DNA of 57,189 nucleotides, from the NCBI GenBank assembly GCA_004557385.1, contig SFEA01000013.1, positions 1 to 57,189 of the forward strand, given 5' to 3'. The position numbers and the translations under genes were made by a program. The notes under the pieces are model-generated. The model saw nothing but the letters and a program-made list of their open reading frames with translations, was not told the origin of the DNA and searched no databases. This stretch comes from Bacteroidales bacterium. GTDB lineage: Bacteria > Bacteroidota > Bacteroidia > Bacteroidales > Muribaculaceae. How positions within the stretch are numbered: the stretch's first letter is position 1; every line of letters begins with the position of its first letter. Shown one piece after another: positions 51,055 to 57,189 of the stretch.

Positions 51055-51099
51055 TCGGGCAATACAATCATCAATAAAAAATCAACTCAACTACGCGTC

Positions 51100-52275
51100 A
51101 TGCGAAAGTTCATATTTCTTGCCACATTGCTTGCCTTCGGGCTAATGGCAATCATCTCATGCAGCACCGACAGTGCATCGCACTCCGGCACCGCGCCGCA
51201 ATCGTCTGGCGAAGCAACATCCTCAACTCCCGGCGATGCTGAAGGCAATGCCGACTCACTGCCCCACCTGCGCTACAACCCCGACAGCGTCTACCTCATA
51301 GTTGGCGTAGGCGACGTGATGATGGGCACCAACTACCCCGACACTGCCATGCGTCTCACTGCCGACGACGCGGCAACGCTGTTTGCCCATGCCAAGCCCT
51401 ACATAAGCGCAGCCGACGTGGCTGTGTGCAACCTCGAGGGCGTGCTTCTTGACTCGGCAGGAACGCCAAAAGAGGTGAAGAATGCCGAAGCGCTGCACCT
51501 GTTTCGCATGCCGGAGCGATATGCCGGCAGGCTCAGCGATGCCGGGTTCGACTTCATATCGATAGCCAACAACCACGCCCGCGATTTTGGCTACGAAGGA
51601 TTGCAAAGCACCATGCGAGCACTTGAGGGTGAAGGGTTGAGCTGCGCCGGAGTGCTTGGTGCGTGTGAGAGCGCCGTAGTGGAACGCCGTGGCGTGAAAT
51701 TCGGCTTCGTTGCCATTGCCCCTAACGCACTGATGGTGCCTCTGAAATCGCTTTCCTACACGCTTAAACTTGTGAAACGGCTCGATGAGGAATGCGATGT
51801 GGTGATTGTGTCGGCGCACGCCGGTGCCGAGGGCAACGACTGCCGCCACGTCACTCGCGACACCGAGACCTACTTCGGCGAAAACCGCGGCAATATCTAC
51901 CATGCTGCTCACGCCCTGATTGATGCCGGCGCCGACGTGATTTTTGCCCACGGACCGCACGTTTCGCGTGCCGTTGAACTCTATCGCAATCGATTTATCG
52001 CCTATTCTCTGGGCAACTTCTGCACCCCTTACGGCGTGAACATTCTTGGCTCGGGCGGACATGCTCCTCTCGCCGAAGTGAAGGTGACAAACAAAGGCGA
52101 ATTTATCGACGGACGCATAGTGGCATTTATGCAATACGACCGCACAGGACCGAAAAAGGCGCGTTCAAACGCCGTGATTGACGACATCATCGCCCTATCG
52201 CACGACGATTTCCCCGAGTCGCCGCTCGTAATCGCATCTGACGGCAAAATACAAAAAAAATTAAATGCTCGCTAA
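51100..52275 (+). CDS. CapA-family (poly-gamma-glutamate synthesis type) lipoprotein
   Basis: This 391-residue protein begins at the ATG at 51100; the longer frame would need a TTG inside the promoter. A lipoprotein signal ends in IISC (Cys21). The metallophosphatase-like CapA fold shows GVGDVMMGT, CNLEGVLLD, SIANNHARDFGYEG, HAGAEG and HGPHVSRAVE. In bacilli CapA takes part in poly-gamma-glutamate export; in Bacteroidota, family members are secreted or anchored and their substrates are unknown. No capB or capC is adjacent. Its stop overlaps the longest frame of the SIMPL gene, so the two may share a transcript. Confidence 0.88.
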   Translation: MRKFIFLATLLAFGLMAIISCSTDSASHSGTAPQSSGEATSSTPGDAEGNADSLPHLRYNPDSVYLIVGVGDVMMGTNYPDTAMRLTADDAATLFAHAKPYISAADVAVCNLEGVLLDSAGTPKEVKNAEALHLFRMPERYAGRLSDAGFDFISIANNHARDFGYEGLQSTMRALEGEGLSCAGVLGACESAVVERRGVKFGFVAIAPNALMVPLKSLSYTLKLVKRLDEECDVVIVSAHAGAEGNDCRHVTRDTETYFGENRGNIYHAAHALIDAGADVIFAHGPHVSRAVELYRNRFIAYSLGNFCTPYGVNILGSGGHAPLAEVKVTNKGEFIDGRIVAFMQYDRTGPKKARSNAVIDDIIALSHDDFPESPLVIASDGKIQKKLNAR

Positions 52276-52345
52276 ACCAAACGCACGCCCAAAGCGTCAT
52301 ATCTATATAGAGTATAAACAACAATTATTAAACTTTTTATCATCT

Positions 52346-53050
52346 ATGAAAACAAACCGCATCGTCGAAGCATCTATCCTGGCATTTGCAATAATAGTGC
52401 TCGGCTTCAACCTGAAAGCAGGCATCGACCATTTTGTTGACAAAGACCGCCGCGTGACCGTGAAAGGCCTCGCCGAGATGGAAGTGCCGGCAAACAAAGT
52501 CACCTGGCCAATAGTGTCGAAAGAAATTGGCAACGACCTGCCAAGCCTCTACTCAAAAATCAATAGCACCAATGCTGCCATTAAGCGATTTCTCAGAGCC
52601 GGCGGACTCACCGAAAGCGAAATCAGCGTCAACGCCCCTGTGGTGATTGATATGAACGCCGAGCGCTACGGCAACAACCAGTCGGGCTATCGCTACAACA
52701 TCACTTCGGTAATCACCGTTACATCGAGCAAGGTGGACCTCGTGCGCAAGATTCTCGCCCGTCAAGGCGAACTGCTCAAGGACGGAATTGCCATTGTCAG
52801 CGGCGACTATGAGAACCCAATCCGCTATGAATACACCGGGCTGAACGACATTAAAGGCAAGATGATGGACCAAGCCATCACCAACGCCAGCGCCACAGCA
52901 CAGCAATTTGCCACCGTGAGCCGCAGCAACCTCAGCCGCATCGAGAGCGCCTCGCAAGGGCAATTCTCAATCGAGGACCGCGACTCAAACACGCCTTACA
53001 TCAAGAAAGTGCGCGTAGTCACAACCATCACCTACTCCCTCGAAAACTAA
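52346..53050 (+). CDS. SIMPL-domain exported or membrane-anchored protein
   Basis: This 234-residue protein starts at the ATG at 52346; an earlier ATG at 52265 overlaps capA and adds a non-conserved tail. An N-terminal hydrophobic helix (about 10-24: ILAFAIIVLGFNLKA) acts as signal anchor. The rest is a SIMPL (DUF541) domain: RRVTVKGLAEMEVPANKVTW, then YRYNITSVITVTSSKVDLVR and ITNASATAQQFA. Family members such as BP26 form channel-like oligomeric envelope structures; function is unclear. It follows the CapA-like gene by 70 bases. Confidence 0.87.
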   Translation: MKTNRIVEASILAFAIIVLGFNLKAGIDHFVDKDRRVTVKGLAEMEVPANKVTWPIVSKEIGNDLPSLYSKINSTNAAIKRFLRAGGLTESEISVNAPVVIDMNAERYGNNQSGYRYNITSVITVTSSKVDLVRKILARQGELLKDGIAIVSGDYENPIRYEYTGLNDIKGKMMDQAITNASATAQQFATVSRSNLSRIESASQGQFSIEDRDSNTPYIKKVRVVTTITYSLEN

Positions 53051-53111
53051 TCCCACTCTCGCAGAGTTGTCTGTAGGGGCGGATAACCTCTCGCAGAGTT
53101 GTCTGTATTGG

Positions 53112-53194
53112 AGTATTGCCATACGCCCTATCATTTTGAATTTCAACGCATTAAATACACCTGTTGCCGATATAGGGCGTATTGCCATACGCCC
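53112..53194 (+). repeat. GTATTGCCATACGCCC hairpin units, second cluster
   Basis: AGTATTGCCATACGCCC at 53112-53128 and GGGCGTATTGCCATACGCCC at 53175-53194. The spacing of two units in one gap mirrors the cluster at 39155-39237. Confidence 0.65.
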
Positions 53195-53241
53195 GGCATC
53201 ATCGGCGCCACGTTATTCTGCGGTATTTGCGAGAGAATATT

Positions 53242-53348
53242 GCTGAATCTGCAACCGCGCCGCGGTTGTTGATGGTGGGGTGTGTTCGGCTGTCCCCACA
53301 TAGTCGCCTGCGGCGCCAATGTGGGGTTATGCAAGTTGTAACCGCTGG
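53242..53348 (-). repeat. Dispersed three-hairpin repeat, copy D (truncated)
   Basis: Same orientation as copy A. It has GCTGAATCTGCAACCGC, GGTGGGG, TCCCCACATAGTCGCC and ATGTGGGGTTA, but stops at TAACCGCTGG, lacking the CGCGCGGTTAATATCG of the outer hairpin. The loss fits a deletion between two CGCT copies. Copy E follows five bases later in the opposite orientation. Confidence 0.72.
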
Positions 53349-53353
53349 CATGC

Positions 53354-53480
53354 ACAACCGCGCGAGCGGTTGCAACATCTATAACCTCGCGTTGACGACA
53401 AACGTAGTGCAGTCGGCTACGTGGGGATAAGCGGATGAATCCCCGTCCAAAGTCAACCGCGGCGCGGTTGCAGACCCTGC
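53354..53480 (+). repeat. Dispersed three-hairpin repeat, copy E
   Basis: ACAACCGCGCGAGCGGTTGC opens the copy, CGGCTACGTGGGG is its centre, and GGCGCGGTTGCAGACCCTGC closes it. It has the same 127-base length as copy B and, like copy B, directly follows an oppositely oriented copy. Confidence 0.72.
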
Positions 53481-54030
53481 TGCAGGGGGATTCGCGTCCT
53501 GTCCAGACGCCAAATGGTGGTGCGCCGCTTTCCGTGGGTTACGCTAACGCTCACCCACGGCTAAGTCCCGTCGGCTTGCGCCTCCGGGTTCACGTCCTGT
53601 CCGGACGTACTTGCATCCTCGATTTCTGCGAGAAACTATACCCCTAGCGCAAATATGCGCAGATAATCCTATAATCTGCTTAATCTGAGTGAGCCAATCG
53701 CCCACTTCTGCGGGTTCTGCGATTTCTGCGAGAGACTATACCCCGATAGCGTATTGCAATACGCCCTATATCAACCACGCCACAAGCCCACAATTTCTGC
53801 GGGTTATGCGAGAGATTTTGCTGCCTCAGCATCATCGAAAAAATACAATATCCCACTCCTTCAAAAAGGCATTATTTAGGATGAAAGATGCTCCCGATTT
53901 TCTGCGATTTCAGTGAGAAATTTCACTTTCAGTGAGGAAATGCTGACTCTCGCTCAGAAGAGCAAGACTTCGTATATTTTTCAAGACCTCTTATATTTTT
54001 AATAAAACAGCAGCAAAACCAATTTTTTCA

Positions 54031-54067
54031 TTTGTCAAATCAACAAATTATTTGTCAAATCAACAAA
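54031..54067 (+). repeat. Duplicated TTTGTCAAATCAACAAA upstream of surface-protein gene
   Basis: Two identical 17-base units at 54031-54047 and 54051-54067, 20 bases apart centre to centre, sit about 185 bases before the BspA-type gene. They could be regulator sites; no protein can be assigned. Confidence 0.5.
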
Positions 54068-54250
54068 AATACAAAAAACAACAAAAAATACAACGAAAAA
54101 TAACACGATTTTTTAAAATAAATTTTATTTTTACCTCCAAGAGTTGCAACTAATTTCTTCGCTCGACGCTCGCCGAAGTGTTTGAATTGGCAACATGCTA
54201 ATATTTATATCAAACCTGTGAAAAATATTAACCCCCAAAAATAATACAAT

Positions 54251-56695
54251 ATGATTAAAAATTTACTCCGGAACAGACTCGCAACAATAGTTGCCCTGTT
54301 CATCGCATTATTTATTCTGCCCAACGTGGCAAAGGCACAAGAAGCCTATGCCGTGAAAGACGGCACCACCCTCACGTTCTATTATGACGACCAACGCACC
54401 AACCGCACCGGCACCGTGTATAGTATCGGGTATACGAAATATAACACATATATCACCAAAGCCGTGTTTGATGCCTCGTTCAAAAGCTACCTTCCTACCA
54501 GCACAGCAGACTGGTTTAATGGCTGCACAGCGCTTGTGACAATTGAGGGTATAGAAAATCTCAACACTGCGAATGTGACCGATATGAGCTGTCTGTTCCG
54601 TGAGTGTAAATCCTTGACCTCTCTCAATTTATCTAACTTCAACACCTCGAAAGTCATCAAAATGAACCAGATGTTCTGGGGATGCTCATCTCTGACCTCG
54701 CTTGATGTATCTGGCTTCAATACAGAAAACACGACTGATATGAGAGAGATGTTCAGAGGTTGCTCATCTCTGACCTCGCTTGATGTATCTGGCTTCAATA
54801 CAGAGAACACGACTGATATGGGCATGATGTTTAGTGGTTGCTCGTCGTTGTCGTCGCTTGACGTCACTGGATTTAGCACCGCAAACGTTACCGATATGGG
54901 CTATATGTTCGACGGATGCACTGCGCTGGCGTCGCTCGATGTATCCAACTTCAATACTTCAAATGTGACAGATATGTGTCTGATGTTCGAAAATTGCTCA
55001 TCACTGACTTCGCTTGATGTTTCTAATTTCAATACTGCGAATGTTACCAACATGTTTAGAATGTTCTCTGGTTGCCAATCACTGACCACGATTGACCTTT
55101 CTAATTATATCACCGACAAAGTAACCAATATGTACAGCATGTTCTCGGGCTGTTCATCGTTGTCGTCGCTCGACGTATCTAATTTCAATACTGCGAATGT
55201 AACAAGTATGAACGGGATGTTTAAAGGCTGCTCGTTGCTGACCTCGCTTGACGTATCTAACTTCAACACGTCAAATGTAAAGAATATGAGCAACATGTTT
55301 AGTGGTTGCTCGTCGTTGTCGTCGCTTGACGTCACTGGATTTAGCACCGCAAACGTTACCTATATGGGCTATATGTTCAGAGATTGCTCATCTCTGACTT
55401 CACTTGATTTATCCAACTTCAACACTGCGAATGTGACCGATATGAGCGGAATGTTCTACAGTTGCAAATCCTTGACCTCGCTCGACGTATCAGGCTTCAA
55501 CACCGCAAATGTAACCGATATGGGTTATATGTTTAAAGGTTGCTCGGCACTGACATCCCTCGATGTCTCAAGTTTCAACACCACGAATGTAACCAATATG
55601 AACTCTATGTTCTACGGCTGTTCTGCACTTACCACCATATACTGCAACAGAAGTTGGACATGCTCAGATTCAGAATCAATGTTCTTAAATTGCACCTCAC
55701 TAAAAGGTTATGTGGCATATAACGCAAACTACACTACTGCTATTGCAGCCAACCCGAATTGGTACTTCACAAAATCAGATAGCCGAGCCTACGCTGTTGT
55801 AAACGAAGGTGTTATTACCTTCTACTATGATAATCAAACCGACAACCGCACCGGCACTGTGTTCAGCGTGCCTGAAGCCGGACATGCTGAAGCGTGGGTT
55901 GGCTCGACGAATGAAATAATCACAAAAACAGTGTTCGATGTTTCATTCTATGGCTATGTTCCCAGTAGCACAGCATATTGGTTCTGCAACTTCAATGCAC
56001 TCAAGACTATCGAGGGATTTGGAAATCTCAACACTGAGTCTGTAACCGATATGACAAGAATGTTCTACAACTGCAACTCTTTGGAATCGCTCGACCTTTC
56101 AACATTCAACACCACGAATGTAACTGACATGACTGGCATGTTCTATAACTGCAACGCTTTGACCTCGCTCAACGTTTCTAATTTCAAAACAAATAATGTC
56201 ACTTTTATGAGCGGAATGTTTGAAGGATGCAGCGCCCTTACCTCGCTCAATCTCTCGAGTTTCAACACGATGAAAGTCGCTGACATAAGCAGCATGTTCT
56301 CGGGCTGCGAATCGTTGACGTCGCTCGACGTTTCAAAATTTAGCGTAGATAAAGTAGTAAACATGAAGCACATGTTCTCCGACTGCGCCCAACTCACCAC
56401 CATCGTTTGCGACGATGCTTGGTCATGCCCCGACTCAAAGAAGATGTTTGACGATTGCACCAAATTAAAAGGTGCTGCTGAATATGATGAAAGCATGACC
56501 GATGCCGCAATGGCGAACCCCGAAACGGGCTACTTCACCAGAGTGGGCGCTTCATCAGTGTCAGAAGTCAACGCCGACACCGAAAGCGGTGCCACCGGCA
56601 CCTACAATATGCTTGGCGTGAAGATGCACGATGACCTGCAATCTCTGCCCGCTGGCATCTATATCGTCAACGGCAAAAAGGTGATTGTGAAATAA
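54251..56695 (+). CDS. BspA-type leucine-rich repeat surface protein (DUF285)
   Basis: This 814-residue exported protein has a signal peptide (about 1-29, ending AKAQ). Two modules follow, each opened by YAV-x5-TFYYD (residues about 33-48 and 518-532) and filled with 23-25-residue repeats of the type SLTSLDVSNFNTANVTDMSG-MF. These are BspA/DUF285 leucine-rich repeats, about fifteen in the first module and six in the second. The C-terminus (LQSLPAGIYIVNGKKVIVK) looks like a Bacteroidota sorting or terminal domain of type IX-like secreted proteins. A role in adhesion is typical for the family but not shown. Segments of 66 bases are duplicated exactly inside it. Confidence 0.9.
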   Translation: MIKNLLRNRLATIVALFIALFILPNVAKAQEAYAVKDGTTLTFYYDDQRTNRTGTVYSIGYTKYNTYITKAVFDASFKSYLPTSTADWFNGCTALVTIEGIENLNTANVTDMSCLFRECKSLTSLNLSNFNTSKVIKMNQMFWGCSSLTSLDVSGFNTENTTDMREMFRGCSSLTSLDVSGFNTENTTDMGMMFSGCSSLSSLDVTGFSTANVTDMGYMFDGCTALASLDVSNFNTSNVTDMCLMFENCSSLTSLDVSNFNTANVTNMFRMFSGCQSLTTIDLSNYITDKVTNMYSMFSGCSSLSSLDVSNFNTANVTSMNGMFKGCSLLTSLDVSNFNTSNVKNMSNMFSGCSSLSSLDVTGFSTANVTYMGYMFRDCSSLTSLDLSNFNTANVTDMSGMFYSCKSLTSLDVSGFNTANVTDMGYMFKGCSALTSLDVSSFNTTNVTNMNSMFYGCSALTTIYCNRSWTCSDSESMFLNCTSLKGYVAYNANYTTAIAANPNWYFTKSDSRAYAVVNEGVITFYYDNQTDNRTGTVFSVPEAGHAEAWVGSTNEIITKTVFDVSFYGYVPSSTAYWFCNFNALKTIEGFGNLNTESVTDMTRMFYNCNSLESLDLSTFNTTNVTDMTGMFYNCNALTSLNVSNFKTNNVTFMSGMFEGCSALTSLNLSSFNTMKVADISSMFSGCESLTSLDVSKFSVDKVVNMKHMFSDCAQLTTIVCDDAWSCPDSKKMFDDCTKLKGAAEYDESMTDAAMANPETGYFTRVGASSVSEVNADTESGATGTYNMLGVKMHDDLQSLPAGIYIVNGKKVIVK
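54827..55360 (+). repeat. Exact 66-base duplication inside the BspA-type gene
   Basis: The 66 bases at 54827-54892 recur identically at 55295-55360, and similarity continues for 18 more bases with one difference. The repeats between are more diverged. Recent gene conversion or recombination between leucine-rich repeats is the simplest explanation. Confidence 0.85.
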
Positions 56696-56791
56696 TCAAT
56701 CTCCCACGATAAGTCGGACATGTCGGACGAGTCCGATGACCCTGGACTTGCAACGCAAAAGCATCGCATACCGTTTGTGGCATGCAATATT

Positions 56792-56916
56792 GTTGGGTCT
56801 GCAACCGCTCCACGGTTGTTGATGGTGGGGTGTGTTCGGCTGTCCCCACATAGTCGCCTACGGCGCCAATGTGGGGTTAGAGAGGATCTAATCGCTCCGC
56901 GGTTAATATTGCTGGT
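56792..56916 (-). repeat. Dispersed three-hairpin repeat, copy F
   Basis: A full 125-base copy: GTTGGGTCTGCAACCGC at its left, GGTGGGG, TCCCCACATAGTCGCC, ATGTGGGGTTA, then CGCTCCGCGGTTAATATTGC. The CCCCACAT/ATGTGGGG arms are perfect (8 bp), and an alternative pairing of CCCCAC with the upstream GTGGGG is also perfect. Confidence 0.75.
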
Positions 56917-57025
56917 AATCAGATGTTTACAATCATTAATTGTAGGGGGGTATGGCAATACGCCCAAAAGCACGCGGTGGTCGTGACGCCTCTCTCGCAG
57001 ATTGCGCAGAACGGGGAAATATAAC

Positions 57026-57130
57026 AAGCGCCGGAGGTGCTTGACCATGCTTAACCGCTGGTGGAGCGTTAGCGAAACCTGCGGGGAGCTGGATACCTCA
57101 CTATCATTCGGCGTCGAAGATGTCGAACAA
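57026..57130 (+). repeat. Second repeat family, copy 2
   Basis: AAGCGCCGGAGGTGCTTGAC, ATGCTTAACCGCTGG and CGGCGTCGAAGATGTCGAAC match the edges of the copy at 38990-39098. The middle part is diverged. It lies 109 bases after long repeat F, whereas copy 1 lies before long repeat C. Confidence 0.6.
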
Positions 57131-57189
57131 TGTTGTGCCACTTCGAGGCACATTATTATTGGTGCCACCTCTCCGCAGGCTGCGCCCTT

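Larger units (their letters stand above)
50640..51099. other. Intergenic region with a near-parS site
   Basis: This 460-base AT-rich gap lies between two divergent genes. It contains the near-parS motif at 50953-50968 and the capA promoter at 51026-51054. An AATTTTTCTGACGATTTTTG stretch near 50769 resembles motifs at 42477-42550. No gene was found; the 95-codon minus frame here lacks coding character. Confidence 0.6.
53051..54250. other. 1.2-kb repeat-rich gap
   Basis: No gene is found. In order it has a duplicated TCTCGCAGAGTTGTCTGTA (53055-53073, 53090-53108), two GTATTGCCATACGCCC units (53112-53128, 53175-53194), long repeats D and E as an inverted pair (53242-53348, 53354-53480), a CCGTGGGT/ACCCACGG hairpin (53532-53560), GATTTCTGCGAGARACTATACCCC-type units at 53621-53644 and 53721-53744 (exactly 100 bases apart), a perfect GCGTATTGCAATACGC palindrome (53749-53764), and AT-rich DNA with TTTGTCAAATCAACAAA twice (54031-54047, 54051-54067) before the surface-protein gene. 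Confidence 0.75.
56696..57189. other. Repeat-bearing region to the window edge
   Basis: No gene is seen in these 494 bases. A small TCGGA-CGAG-TCCGA hairpin near 56727-56740 follows the surface-protein gene and may help end its transcript. Then come long repeat F (56792-56916), a GGGGGTATGGCAATACGCCC hairpin unit (56946-56965), a CTCTCGCAGATTGCGCAG motif (56991-57008) and second-family repeat copy 2 (57026-57130). Confidence 0.6.

Noticed and set aside
1..57189. tRNA, rRNA, oriC or insertion sequences
   Set aside because: No cloverleaf with CCA-adjacent stem, rRNA core, DnaA-box cluster or transposase gene was recognised by eye.

Overview
The window looks like a chromosomal segment of a Bacteroidota bacterium, order Bacteroidales, possibly Muribaculaceae or a close relative. 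The family is an inference from gene content and style, not from a marker gene. Supporting signs are promoters of the TTTG/TTG-N19-21-TAnnTTTG type, an N-succinylornithine carbamoyltransferase of Bacteroides type, TonB-linked outer membrane proteins, DUF4369 and BspA-type surface proteins, a fused SpmA/SpmB-like protein, and GC-rich genes separated by AT-rich or repeat-filled gaps.

Layout. 1-2.8 kb: the start of a leftward secreted-protein gene, then an AT-rich patch with an AlbA/Schlafen-type regulator, an XRE regulator and a 21-codon gene stump, probably a remnant island. 2.8-12.2 kb: mixed housekeeping genes (NUDIX hydrolase, esterase-LysM fusion, broken radical SAM gene, tRNA-dihydrouridine synthase, argF', flippase, ruvB and a divergent sirtuin). 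12.9-28.3 kb: a complete division and cell wall cluster, rsmH-ftsL-ftsI-murE-mraY-murD-ftsW-murG-murC-ftsQ-ftsA-ftsZ, all on the + strand, with no mraZ in front. 28.3-29.9 kb: a POT peptide transporter gene broken by a one-base frameshift. 29.9-30.7 kb: arrays of the octamer ATAACCNN, opposite in orientation at the left edge, enclosing a four-helix-bundle protein gene. 30.8-34.9 kb: an S24-type regulator and a three-gene envelope operon ending in a membrane protein with ten DnaJ-type CxxCxGxG repeats. 35-39 kb: a TonB-dependent receptor and metallophosphatase operon (- strand). 39.7-42 kb: a TonB plug-domain protein whose start sits behind a G8 tract. 42.8-50.6 kb: a leftward housekeeping block (spmAB-like, ybeY, mnmG, apt, uvrC, dtd, MazG-like, deoC) carrying an exact 16-bp parS site between mnmG and apt. 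51-57 kb: CapA-like lipoprotein, SIMPL-domain protein and a BspA-type leucine-rich repeat surface protein, separated by repeat-rich DNA.

The division cluster supplies precursor synthesis (MurC/D/E), lipid carriers (MraY/MurG), septal polymerisation (FtsW/FtsI) and the Z-ring (FtsQ/A/Z). The mnmG block with parS suggests the ParB-loaded, origin-proximal part of the chromosome, though no oriC was recognised.

The most unusual content is non-coding. A family of about 125-bp repeats with three hairpins and alternative pairings occurs in six long copies plus one minimal deletion form. A hairpin family based on GGGCGTATTGCCATACGCCC and the octamer arrays around the four-helix-bundle gene also stand out. 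The G8 tract overlapping a TAATG start/stop junction is a candidate slippage switch.
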